42,611 bases of DNA from Patescibacteria group bacterium (GTDB lineage Bacteria > Patescibacteriota > Patescibacteriia > UM-FILTER-42-10), in contig JAHJEX010000056.1 in the NCBI GenBank assembly GCA_018825385.1, positions 1 through 42,611 of the forward strand, given 5' to 3'. This document shows, piece after piece, positions 8,959 to 17,830 of this stretch. The translations under genes and the position numbers were made by a program. Position 1 is the stretch's first letter. Every line of letters starts with the position of its first letter. The notes beneath the pieces were generated by a model. The model was given only the letters and a program-made list of their open reading frames with translations. It was not told the origin of the DNA and did no database searches.

Positions 8959-9594
8959 ATGGTTACAAAAATAACGGATCGAAAATCCATGCTTGAACAA
9001 CTTTTTGGTTCACGAACCAGAGTGAAATTATTAAGACTTTTTCTTTCCGAGCCGGATAAGCTGTATTTTGTTCGAGAAATAACCAGGGTGATTGATGAGA
9101 GAATAAACTCAGTAAGACGGGAATTAAAAAATATGGAAGATATGGGTCTGCTTGTTTCCAGGGACAAAGATCAAAAGAAATTCTATCAGGCCAACTCAAA
9201 CTTTGTCCTTTTTCCTGAATTAAAAAGTTTAATTTTGAAAGCCCAAGTAATATTAGAGGACAAATTGGTATCGGACATAAAAGCACTGGGCAATATTCAA
9301 TACATGGTTCTTACTGGATTTTTCGTGGGCATTCAGGATAATTCTACCGATATACTGCTGGTGGGAAAGATAAATCGGGAAAAGCTGACACGGCTAATGA
9401 ATAAGTTTGAAAAGTTCTTTAACCGAGATATCAACTATACAATGATGACTACTAAGGAATACAAATACCGTCGCGATCTCACGGATCGGTTCCTATACGA
9501 TATTCTGGAAAACAAGAACATAGTCATGATCGACAAGTTCAGCGAAATTCAAAAAAAAGACATCGAGGAAAAAGAAAACAAAGAAACCGAATAA
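8959..9594 (+). CDS. Winged-helix transcriptional regulator with nucleotidyltransferase-like C-terminal region
   Basis: LFGSRTRVKLLRLFLSEPDKLYFVREITRVIDERINSVRRELKNMEDMGLL wHTH pattern. Start moved from 8812 to 8959 on promoter evidence. Confidence 0.75.
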   Translation: MVTKITDRKSMLEQLFGSRTRVKLLRLFLSEPDKLYFVREITRVIDERINSVRRELKNMEDMGLLVSRDKDQKKFYQANSNFVLFPELKSLILKAQVILEDKLVSDIKALGNIQYMVLTGFFVGIQDNSTDILLVGKINREKLTRLMNKFEKFFNRDINYTMMTTKEYKYRRDLTDRFLYDILENKNIVMIDKFSEIQKKDIEEKENKETE

Positions 9595-9597
9595 AAA

Positions 9598-10344
9598 ATG
9601 GTCAACAAAACAAAAGAGGGATCAGTATCACTGAGCAGGGATCTATCCATGATATTGCTGGCGATTGTCAGCATAGCTCTGTTGATTTTTGAAGCGAGCT
9701 CGGACCTTACTGAAGAACAAAACAAAGTATTTTTAATAGCTGATTTCATAATTGCTATTATTTTTTTAGCGGAGTATCTATACGGTATTATTCGTGCCGA
9801 GAGAAAGTGGCATTATGCCATTACTCATTGGTATGATCTTATCTCTTCTATTCCTATTACCAGTGAATCAACAAGAGTTTTGAGAGGTATTAGAGTTGCC
9901 AGAATATTTAGGGCAGCGCGCTTATTCCGACTGGTCCGGCTTAAAAAGATACTAAAAGATTCCAATAAGTTTGCAACAGAAAGCAAAATTATCTACATTG
10001 GTGTTATTTCTTTTACTATCATTATTTTCTGTTCACTAACATTTCACTATTATGAATTCGAAGTCAATTCTAATGTAGGGTCATATTTTGATAGTTTCTG
10101 GTGGGCAATGACTACAATCACAACGGTTGGGTATGGTGATATCGTTCCAATGACAATCATGGGCAGAATAATGGCAATTATCCTAATGCTGGTGGGCATC
10201 GGTACGCTTGGTACTTTGACCTATTCGATTGCAGGATATGTCTTGCGTGAACAGGAAAAAGGGGGCCACATGCTATCCAGGAAAAATATACCAATAGAAG
10301 GGAAAAGAACTAAGCAAAAAGCGGTTCGCAAAAGAAAAGAATAA
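9598..10344 (+). CDS. Voltage-gated-type (6TM) potassium channel
   Basis: TTITTVGYGDIVPMT selectivity filter; Arg-rich S4-like RVLRGIRVARIFRAARLFRLVRLKK. Confidence 0.93.
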   Translation: MVNKTKEGSVSLSRDLSMILLAIVSIALLIFEASSDLTEEQNKVFLIADFIIAIIFLAEYLYGIIRAERKWHYAITHWYDLISSIPITSESTRVLRGIRVARIFRAARLFRLVRLKKILKDSNKFATESKIIYIGVISFTIIIFCSLTFHYYEFEVNSNVGSYFDSFWWAMTTITTVGYGDIVPMTIMGRIMAIILMLVGIGTLGTLTYSIAGYVLREQEKGGHMLSRKNIPIEGKRTKQKAVRKRKE

Positions 10345-10398
10345 CAAAAAAAGGCCTCTCCGTTTGAAGGAAATGGCCTGGCGGATAAGATGCTCCCA

Positions 10399-10755
10399 TT
10401 AATAATATCGATAAGGGCGCATTTTATTTCCGCATTGACTACAGATGACCACCTGTACCGACGGCCGGTTTCCAACCTGAATGGTTCGGGTGGGGTTGGG
10501 GTAGTAGCGGCACTTGGAACATGCCCCGTCGCGGTATTGTGTTCGGCTGAGGAGATTGTACTCCCGCAAGGTCAGATCGGGCTGCCCTTTGAGAGATTTT
10601 TGCCTCTTTGCCCTACCTTCGGGAAGAACATACTGGCCAGATTGACCGCATTCCGCGAGGCGGCGCAGCTCTTTCCTCTTTTCCTCGGCGGTCAGGCCGA
10701 GGCGATTCAGAGCAATGCACATGCGGCGTCTGTATTTTCTGCGCCCTTTAGACAT
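10399..10755 (-). CDS. Basic zinc-ribbon hypothetical protein
   Basis: CSKC...CSQC pair; TTGACT-N17-TATTGT promoter; AGGCC..GGCCT-T7 terminator. Confidence 0.65.
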   Translation of the reverse strand: MSKGRRKYRRRMCIALNRLGLTAEEKRKELRRLAECGQSGQYVLPEGRAKRQKSLKGQPDLTLREYNLLSRTQYRDGACSKCRYYPNPTRTIQVGNRPSVQVVICSQCGNKMRPYRYY

Positions 10756-10839
10756 AATACCCCACTTTCTCTAGGGTGGAAGAACGATTGGATAGTCTGT
10801 AACAATAGAATTATTCTGGAATGTAGTCAAGAGCCAGAA

Positions 10840-10867
10840 TTGGCAATTTACGCAGAATTGCTATAAT
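10840..10867 (+). promoter_or_regulatory. Promoter, near-leaderless
   Basis: TTGGCA-N16-TATAAT; ATG 10876 is 8 nt past the -10 box. Confidence 0.7.
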
Positions 10868-10875
10868 ACATATTA

Positions 10876-11439
10876 ATGAACAAAAAAACTACCATTGCTG
10901 TAATAGTGATTCTTGCCATCGCTGGTGCATGGCTTGTTTTACGCTTTATTATCGGCTGTGATGAGGATACCTGGATTTGTGACAATGGGGTGTGGGTAGA
11001 ACATGGTGTCCCCAGTGCTCCTAAACCAACAGACCTGTGTCCAGGAGGGGAGGTAGAGCAGATTCTCAATAGTCCCAGTGTTCAGTTGGAAGAATTGACT
11101 CCGTTATCGCGCATTACTATTTCCATTACTGAGAGTGGTGAAATTAACTATGAAGGCCTAAACACGCTTGATCAGGAAGTAGAAACAAGTTCAACTACTG
11201 TTACCCAGGAAGAATATGCGGGACTTGTGAATTTAATCAGTAGTTCCGGTTTTTATGAATTAGAAGGGGAATACAAAGATGAAAGCCTTGTAGATGGAAA
11301 TACATATACAATTGTTGTTACGACTGAGGACGAAATTGAAATAGTCAGCTGCTATGGTGAATGTCCTGAAGGGTTTACAGCAATACGGGAAAAAATTGAA
11401 GAATTATATATTGGTGGAATTATAGATACTGGTGTTTAA
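10876..11439 (+). CDS. Membrane-anchored hypothetical protein
   Basis: N-terminal TM segment, AT-rich coding style. Confidence 0.75.
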   Translation: MNKKTTIAVIVILAIAGAWLVLRFIIGCDEDTWICDNGVWVEHGVPSAPKPTDLCPGGEVEQILNSPSVQLEELTPLSRITISITESGEINYEGLNTLDQEVETSSTTVTQEEYAGLVNLISSSGFYELEGEYKDESLVDGNTYTIVVTTEDEIEIVSCYGECPEGFTAIREKIEELYIGGIIDTGV

Positions 11440-11460
11440 TAATTATTTATTAAAGAAAAT

Positions 11461-11982
11461 ATGTTAACAGATAAAATGCGAGAAGCATTAAACAAACAGG
11501 TGAATGCCGAACTTTTTTCAGCCTACTTGTATATGGCTATGTCAGCAGACTTTACAGATAAAAATTTGGCCGGATTCGCAAATTGGATGAAAGTACAAGC
11601 TCAGGAAGAAGTTACCCACGCTATGAAATTCTATAATTATATTCTGGATAGAGGGGGAAGAGCAGATTTGATGGCAATTGATCAGCCACAAGCTAAGTGG
11701 GATACCCCGCTGGCCGCTTTTGAGGAAGCTTTTAAGCATGAACAAAAAGTGACCGCAATGATTAACAATCTAGTAGAGCTTGCCAGAGTAGAAAAAGACC
11801 CTGCCACCGAGAGCATGCTTAAATGGTTTATAGATGAACAAGTGGAAGAAGAAGCAAATGCGGATGAAAATGTTCAAAAACTGAAAATGATTGGTAATGA
11901 TACCAGTGCTACCTTTTTTATGGACCAGGAAATGAAGCAAAGAACATTTGTAGACGAAACACAAGAAAACAGTAAGGAATAA
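11461..11982 (+). CDS. ftnA: Ferritin
   Basis: NAELFSAYLYMAMSADF, QAQEEVTHAMKFYNYI, FIDEQVEEEANAD motifs. Confidence 0.95.
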   Translation: MLTDKMREALNKQVNAELFSAYLYMAMSADFTDKNLAGFANWMKVQAQEEVTHAMKFYNYILDRGGRADLMAIDQPQAKWDTPLAAFEEAFKHEQKVTAMINNLVELARVEKDPATESMLKWFIDEQVEEEANADENVQKLKMIGNDTSATFFMDQEMKQRTFVDETQENSKE

Positions 11983-11997
11983 ATAACTAATAAAACA

Positions 11998-12369
11998 ATG
12001 AAAAAAATTGTAATTTTCGAAGATGACCTGCTAATTTCCGAAATGTACAAAAGCAAATTTGAAAAGGAAGGGTTTGAAATTGTGATATTTGATCATCCGC
12101 CAAAGGATGTAGTAGATGTAGTAGCAAAAGAAAAACCGGATTTAATTGCTATGGATATTGTAATGCCCCAGATGAGCGGGTACGATGCTATTAAACTTTT
12201 GAAAAGAGATGAAAAAACGAAAGATATTCCAATAGTTGTACTCACTAATCTAAAAGAAGGTGGCCATAGTATGTTAAGTGAGGATCTGGGAGCGGCTGCC
12301 TTTATTGCTAAAGCTGATAATACGCCGGCAGAAGTAGTGAAGAAAGTAAAGGAGTTAGTGAATAAATAA
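11998..12369 (+). CDS. Single-domain response regulator (receiver)
   Basis: EDD, MDIVMPQMSG, VLTN and K residues typical of REC domains. Confidence 0.9.
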   Translation: MKKIVIFEDDLLISEMYKSKFEKEGFEIVIFDHPPKDVVDVVAKEKPDLIAMDIVMPQMSGYDAIKLLKRDEKTKDIPIVVLTNLKEGGHSMLSEDLGAAAFIAKADNTPAEVVKKVKELVNK

Positions 12370-12384
12370 ATAGTGCTTAAAATA

Positions 12385-12415
12385 AAAAACTGCCTGTTAG
12401 TAGGCAGTTTTTGAG
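12385..12415 (+). terminator. Intrinsic terminator
   Basis: AAACTGCCT-GTTA-GTAGGCAGTTTTT. Confidence 0.85.
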
Positions 12416-12459
12416 TATAAAAAATACCCCCACTAGGGTGCTCTTTTGGTAGAGTGCTT

Positions 12460-13194
12460 TTATTCTTGCTGAGAATGAAGTTCTTCTTCACGCTCTTTAT
12501 AAGAATCTATGATTGTAGCTATTTCATCTTTGCGGGTGAATTCTTGAGCAAGATACCAATCAGTAAATTCTTGTCGAAGGGTGTATTGTTCTTTGCTACT
12601 CCTGCCAGATTTATATTTAAATCGTTCAAAATTTTCTGATTGAGTAGCAAGTGACGCTATAATTTCAAGTTCTTGTAAATCAATAGAAGCTTGTTGTTTA
12701 TATGGAAGAGAACCACCTCTATGATATTTTAGTGTTTCATTATTGTAAATTAGTGTGGGACGCCCTGCCGGGAAAATACTACTGATAATTTCTTCCCATA
12801 CTGCCTTAGCTTGATCTACAGCAATTTCTAGACGAGATAATTGCTCAGGATCTAGACCACTTTTTTCGTAATGTTTTTTCAATTTTTCTATCTCAGTATC
12901 ATTAACTATTTTTGGACCAATTTCGAAAAGAGTTGGTAAACCCATATTCGATTGAGTCTTTCTAAGTTGTCCATTTACTCTTTCAAGTCTTTGAATTCCG
13001 CCTGCAGTAAGAGAGCCGGCATATGGCTCTGTGAGCATTAATTTTTTATATCGTTCAGAATCATCTTCTAATAAGGCAGTTTTTATTGCATCAAGTTTTT
13101 CGATCAGGTTTTCAAATATTTCTATAGCTTCATTAGCTTCTCCTTGCCCCATTTGACTAGTAGAAGTAGCGTTGGGCTCTTTAAATTCAGGCAT
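12460..13194 (-). CDS. Hypothetical protein (244 aa, helical)
   Basis: Long ORF; TTTACA-N17-TACCAT upstream on the minus strand. Confidence 0.75.
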   Translation of the reverse strand: MPEFKEPNATSTSQMGQGEANEAIEIFENLIEKLDAIKTALLEDDSERYKKLMLTEPYAGSLTAGGIQRLERVNGQLRKTQSNMGLPTLFEIGPKIVNDTEIEKLKKHYEKSGLDPEQLSRLEIAVDQAKAVWEEIISSIFPAGRPTLIYNNETLKYHRGGSLPYKQQASIDLQELEIIASLATQSENFERFKYKSGRSSKEQYTLRQEFTDWYLAQEFTRKDEIATIIDSYKEREEELHSQQE

Positions 13195-13492
13195 ATTTTT
13201 GAATTAGTAATTTATGTAATAATGGTAGCTAATATTAGTCTACTTGTAAATCAGGAATAAAAAACTCCTCAAAACTATCTCTGAAATAAGTTCCCCATTC
13301 GACTCACTTCGTTCGCTCAGGGCAGATGATAGTAGATAGTGCCCAGCTCCATCCTTCGCTAAAGCTTCGGACGGCAGGCCAGATCTACGGTTTTATAGCC
13401 TATAAATAAAATTCGCCTTACTTAATTGGTGTTTTTTGTTTAACTAAAGAATTTAACAGAGTTATAATTATTGAAGATAAATAAAGTATCAA

Positions 13493-13522
13493 AAACCGCG
13501 TGGATCTCCCGAGCGGTTTTTG
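13493..13522 (+). terminator. Orphan terminator-like hairpin, bidirectional
   Basis: AAACCGC-N13-GCGGTTTTT with no + strand ORF upstream since 12.37 kb. Confidence 0.65.
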
Positions 13523-13560
13523 AGTATAAAAAAACCTTCCAAGCGAGTTGAAAGGTTGGG

Positions 13561-14613
13561 CTAGAAAATACCCTTTTCTCGAAGCCATTCCAGTATCACC
13601 GGTTCGATCTGCCTACGCAGAGACTTGTTGGCATAGCCACACCAGTGTACGGGAGTATGAACATCCATTGGTGGACAAAGCTCATTGCCTAGCCCATCAG
13701 TAATGATTACACCAGCTTTCTGAGCGATTGTGATCCCTGCAACATCATATGGGTGACATTCTAGACCGCGCACTTTCTGGTTGGTCTCTTTTTCTAGAAT
13801 CTGGTAGAACAGTGGACGAAGATCACAGCAGAAACGATCATGTCCCAATATCAACTCAACCATCTGACCGGCGGTCGAGATGTACTGATCCTCAAAGACT
13901 AGTGCAGATCCTTCTTCTTGATCGCCCAGAGTTTTGGAAACAATCCGTTCCATTAACTCAGAAGCTAGTACCTTAGTGCCAGGAAAGAAGTTAGCAACCT
14001 GGGCAAAACCGTACTGCAAACTGGTGGCTGTACTAGGAACAGCCTTGATTTTAGAAACAGTTTCACTATTTATGTCTTTCTGGAGTGTCCGAATGCCTCT
14101 AGCGTTGCTTTGAGTAATAAAGATGGATCTTGCAGTTTGGCGACTGGGTGGAATTTCAAGCATCATAGAGACAACAGCATCTGCAACACTGGTTTCGGGT
14201 CCCAGATTTGGAGCAACGGCAGCAATAAACCATGCAGACCGCTTGTCATACATGATATTGCGAGTGCCATCGATTGGATCAATAATCAATCGCCACTTAG
14301 GTTTCGATTCTTTCGGACCAAAACACATGATACCATTCTCGCCTAATCCTTCGCATATCAGGATTAGCGGAAACAGTTTGTCAAGATCACCTGATCTTAA
14401 CCAGCTATTGATCTGAACCAGAATTAGAGGTTCCACTTCCCGGTCGATAGCAAAAATGGTGTCGCCTCCGGCGAAACCAATGGCTTTGCGAAGTGACTCT
14501 TGATCGCGCTGTTGCGACCTTTGTATGTTCCTGACAACTGTGTTTCCAAGATCTGACAGTCGCCAGATCCAGCTGCCGATGTCAGTGGCACTTATGTTGG
14601 GCTGGCGAGTCAT
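13561..14613 (-). CDS. Inositol-monophosphatase-family protein
   Basis: WRLIIDPIDGTRN and YDVAGITIAQKAG motifs; SD GAGGAGG; terminator AACCTTTC..GGAAGGTT-T5. Confidence 0.85.
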   Translation of the reverse strand: MTRQPNISATDIGSWIWRLSDLGNTVVRNIQRSQQRDQESLRKAIGFAGGDTIFAIDREVEPLILVQINSWLRSGDLDKLFPLILICEGLGENGIMCFGPKESKPKWRLIIDPIDGTRNIMYDKRSAWFIAAVAPNLGPETSVADAVVSMMLEIPPSRQTARSIFITQSNARGIRTLQKDINSETVSKIKAVPSTATSLQYGFAQVANFFPGTKVLASELMERIVSKTLGDQEEGSALVFEDQYISTAGQMVELILGHDRFCCDLRPLFYQILEKETNQKVRGLECHPYDVAGITIAQKAGVIITDGLGNELCPPMDVHTPVHWCGYANKSLRRQIEPVILEWLREKGIF

Positions 14614-14804
14614 GGCGACCTCCTCAGAGGTAGGATTTTTAAGGGCGACTATTCAATCCACAAATCGGATTGATTTTTTAGACTACTATAAATGGATATC
14701 GGTGTCAAGTTGCCATAACCAGAAAGCACTAAAAAAATACCCCCACCAGTTGAACCGATGGGGGCGAGCGCATGAGCTCCCAAATAGGGAGCCGCGACTC
14801 GTCA

Positions 14805-15236
14805 TTAGCACCGCAGGGGGTGCCAGGTGCAGGTGCCGGTGGCGCCGGCGAGGGTGGCCGTCGTCGTATAGTTGGCCGTCACATCGAAACTGCTCATGCT
14901 CAATTCCACGTATGAGTTCACCATCAGCGCCGAAGCGCTGGCGGGAAGAACCCCGACGTAGTTACGAGATCCCTTCGCCCGCAGGTAGAAATGGGTATCG
15001 GAGGTGTTGATGACGAAGCCGGCCGTCGCGGAGATCGCGCCGTCGTTCACATATGCGGCGGAAGAGCTCGTGAGGCCGAGGCCCTCGGCGCCGGCGTTGG
15101 CGTCCAGGGTGGTGATCGTCGGGATCGTTGCGGAGATCGATTGTATTGAAGAGAACTCGTTGGCGCTCGCTGTGAGCGGCGGGATCAGCATGATCCCGAG
15201 CACGACGAGCGCGAGCAGGACATTGAGTCGTCTCAA
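14805..15236 (-). CDS. Secreted hypothetical protein (signal peptide)
   Basis: MRRLNVLLALVVLGIMLIPPLTASA signal; SD AACAAGGAGG; TTGACA-N17-TAAGAT promoter; terminator CCCCCAT..GTGGGGG-TA-T7. Confidence 0.75.
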   Translation of the reverse strand: MRRLNVLLALVVLGIMLIPPLTASANEFSSIQSISATIPTITTLDANAGAEGLGLTSSSAAYVNDGAISATAGFVINTSDTHFYLRAKGSRNYVGVLPASASALMVNSYVELSMSSFDVTANYTTTATLAGATGTCTWHPLRC

Positions 15237-15437
15237 GACGACACCTCCTTGTTCAGGGAATGCCCGTTGTTGGGCAACCTGACAAAATATGAAAATATGT
15301 CAGGTTGATCATCTTATACTATTTACTGTATTTTGTCAACCCCATTAGGGAATTTTCTCTAACAGGGCCAAGATGTGGGTTTGATTTTACTTCAAAATAA
15401 GTGCTAAACTGCATATATAATCATTAGTATAAACAAT

Positions 15438-15635
15438 ATGAATGAATTTGAAGTACCAAAAGATAGAAGACCAGAAGCGGCTCGACTATTCAATGAGATG
15501 GATGTTGAAGAAACGCTAAATGTACTTGATAAATTGGATAAGGCCGGTCAGGGCGATAACACGGTAACTGAACTTATTGACCAACTTACTGCTCTTCGTG
15601 GAAGGAATCTAGAAAAAAGAGACGAAGCTGCGTAA
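15438..15635 (+). CDS. Small hypothetical protein (65 aa)
   Basis: ORF with TATAAT at 15416-15421. Confidence 0.6.
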   Translation: MNEFEVPKDRRPEAARLFNEMDVEETLNVLDKLDKAGQGDNTVTELIDQLTALRGRNLEKRDEAA

Positions 15636-15639
15636 AAAT

Positions 15640-16383
15640 ATGCACCGTTTAGAAAAAACAGTTCACAGATTATTTATCGCAATTTTAGTAGTCTTTGCTG
15701 TTCTTTTTTTTCTGCGCAATAGCTTACCCAGTCAAAATGAACTTGTTGATGAAGTAGCTCAGATACCAATTCAAAAAGAGATTAATAAAGACACAATTAC
15801 TATTCCTTTAGATGGGTCAATAGGGGAGGTGGATCCATTGTATTCATATGAACTGTATGGACTGGTGGTTGCAAGTTATGATAGCGATGTCTGGTATGAT
15901 CAGTTTCACAAAGATGATCCGCTTAATACCAAAGACTTATGCGTAGTCTGGGGTGGGAATGCAACAGAGGGGAAGTACTTAAAGGGCAAGTATTCTCATG
16001 GCGAATTCACTTGTTTCTGGAATTTCAAATCATATGAAGATTATAGAAACTTTAACGAATCAGAAATAGCTAACAATCATCTGATTCCTGCTGATGAATC
16101 ATTGGCCGATAAAATAAAAGAGGCTCAAATAGGAGATCAGATACATTTTAAGGGATACATCAGTAGCTATAGTATTATCTCCGAGGAAGACAGCTCAATA
16201 ATCTTCAGTAGAGGAACCAGCACAATCAGGGAAGACACTGGTGATAATTCATGTGAAACAGTATATGTAACAGATTTTGAGATAGTAAAAAAGAATCCGA
16301 ATATTTTTGCGCTTCTGTATCAATATGCGATATACGCCCTGATTTTTCTGACGGCTATCTCACTACTAATGTGGGCTTTCTGA
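15640..16383 (+). CDS. Membrane protein (N- and C-terminal TM)
   Basis: Hydrophobic segments at both ends. Confidence 0.75.
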   Translation: MHRLEKTVHRLFIAILVVFAVLFFLRNSLPSQNELVDEVAQIPIQKEINKDTITIPLDGSIGEVDPLYSYELYGLVVASYDSDVWYDQFHKDDPLNTKDLCVVWGGNATEGKYLKGKYSHGEFTCFWNFKSYEDYRNFNESEIANNHLIPADESLADKIKEAQIGDQIHFKGYISSYSIISEEDSSIIFSRGTSTIREDTGDNSCETVYVTDFEIVKKNPNIFALLYQYAIYALIFLTAISLLMWAF

Positions 16384-16390
16384 ATTGAGT

Positions 16391-16789
16391 ATGAATAAGG
16401 AAATTTTTGAAAAGATGGTTACAGACGCGATTATAGAAGTTCCGAAACGTCTGCGCAAACGGATAGAGAACCTGGCTTTTGTGGTTGAGGAGGATTCCAG
16501 GCCAGCTACGATAAAAGAACATGGAATCAATTATCGGGGAATGTTGCTCGGTTTATATCAGGGTATACCGTTATCAAAAAGGGGAGTGAATTATGGATCG
16601 GTGCTGCCGGATAAAATCACAATTTTCCAGAAGCAAATAGAACAGCTGGCCGGAACAGACCCGGAGAATATTCGAAAGCTGGTGCGGGAAGTTGTACATC
16701 ATGAAATTGGCCACTATTTTGGTATGGACGAAACAACGGTTCGTAAATGGGAACAGAAAAGAAGAAAAAATAACAAAATTAAGCAATGA
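16391..16789 (+). CDS. Minimal zincin-type metallopeptidase family protein
   Basis: VHHEIGHYFGMDE (HExGHxxGxxD/E). The TTG at 16385 is an alternative start. Confidence 0.85.
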   Translation: MNKEIFEKMVTDAIIEVPKRLRKRIENLAFVVEEDSRPATIKEHGINYRGMLLGLYQGIPLSKRGVNYGSVLPDKITIFQKQIEQLAGTDPENIRKLVREVVHHEIGHYFGMDETTVRKWEQKRRKNNKIKQ

Positions 16790-17196
16790 TTCTATTTATT
16801 AACACCTCACAAGCAGAGGAGGCAACTTTGTTACTAGATGATGGTAAAAGAATTTTTAATCATTCTTTTGCAACAGGATTCAACAGGACTGATACCTTGC
16901 TGAAACATATAAGTGTATTTCTGACAAAAAGAAAAGTTGAAACCAAAGAACTGGAAGGGATAGCGGTGGTAACAGGGCCGGGCCCTTTCACCTCCTTGAG
17001 AATTGGTGTAGTAGTTGCCAATACGCTCGGATATGCTCTGAACATAAAAGTAGTAGGTATAAAAGCAACTGATTTTAAGTCTGATGATATGCTGGTAAAA
17101 AAAGGGAAAGCTCTATTGGCAAAGGCCAAAAACTTTCAAATTGTTGAACCATTTTATGGTAGAGCACCAAATATCACAAAGCCGAAAAAAAGGTAG
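16786..17196 (+). CDS. tsaB: Short TsaB-like tRNA threonylcarbamoyladenosine biosynthesis protein
   Basis: INTSQAEEATLLL, TGPGPFTSLRIGVVVANTLGYAL; ATGA overlap with previous gene; only about 136 aa. Confidence 0.8.
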   Translation: MILFINTSQAEEATLLLDDGKRIFNHSFATGFNRTDTLLKHISVFLTKRKVETKELEGIAVVTGPGPFTSLRIGVVVANTLGYALNIKVVGIKATDFKSDDMLVKKGKALLAKAKNFQIVEPFYGRAPNITKPKKR

Positions 17197-17347
17197 TATT
17201 TTAAAAATTCAATTTTGTCTAGCAATTAGCCAAAACTCATTGAATCTATCTGGATAAGTTTTCTTATCAAGTAGGTGGAGAGCTTACTTTCCTGTTTTTT
17301 ACTTTTTACTCGAATTTTTATTCTACTCTTACGAAGAAGCGCAGGGG

Positions 17348-17376
17348 TTGACAAAACACGTCTGTAGGTATATAAT
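17348..17376 (+). promoter_or_regulatory. Perfect-consensus sigma70 promoter
   Basis: TTGACA-N17-TATAAT. Confidence 0.9.
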
Positions 17377-17536
17377 GCCTCGTTGACAATAAAATAGAGG
17401 AGAGAAATTAAGGGTTTTAATGGTCTTGCATTTGTATGTGTATCCTCAAACAATCATGTATAAATGCAAGACTATTTTCTATGTCGACCACCGGATTGGG
17501 GATTTCACCTGATCCATTCATCCTCCATGGAGGAAC

Positions 17537-17632
17537 ATGATGAGGACTCTTCTGCACATCATTTTGATGTTCATCAGCGACTTCTCCTTCCTGTCCGATC
17601 GGGACCAGGAAGAGATGGGCGTGGACGTCTAG
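17537..17632 (+). CDS. Small ORF, 31 aa, MMRTLLHIILMFISDFSFLSDRDQEEMGVDV
   Basis: GGAGG 4 nt before the first ATG (7 nt before the second); lies in the transcript defined by promoter and terminator. Confidence 0.55.
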   Translation: MMRTLLHIILMFISDFSFLSDRDQEEMGVDV

Positions 17633-17666
17633 CAGGTTAACCTGCGACTGACTTCGGTCGGTTTTA

Positions 17667-17697
17667 GGGGCAGCTACTTCGGTATTTCTGCCCCTTT
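17667..17697 (+). terminator. Intrinsic terminator
   Basis: GGGGCAG-CTAC(TTCG)GTATTT-CTGCCCC-TTT. Confidence 0.8.
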
Positions 17698-17830
17698 AAA
17701 TTTGTCTGAATATATTGATCTTGTTAGAATCAGAAATTCAACAGAATTGACAACAAACTAATTTTTTCGTAAGGTAAATTACCGTATCCACTGATGGATC
17801 ATTGAAAATGAGCCTTAGGAAGGAGGCAAA

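Larger units (their letters stand above)
17383..17697 (+). ncRNA. Structured transcript with 22-bp hairpin, small ORF and terminator
   Basis: Arms 17419-17440 and 17455-17476 pair over 22 positions with four G-U wobbles; UUCG hairpin at 17647-17662; terminator at 17667-17697. Confidence 0.65.

Noticed and set aside
17226-17453. 75-aa minus-strand ORF
   Set aside because: Overlaps the consensus promoter and hairpin region, with no recognisable protein features.
17383-17700. tmRNA, RNase P, 6S or SRP RNA at this locus
   Set aside because: Diagnostic conserved motifs I know for these RNAs were not recognisable.
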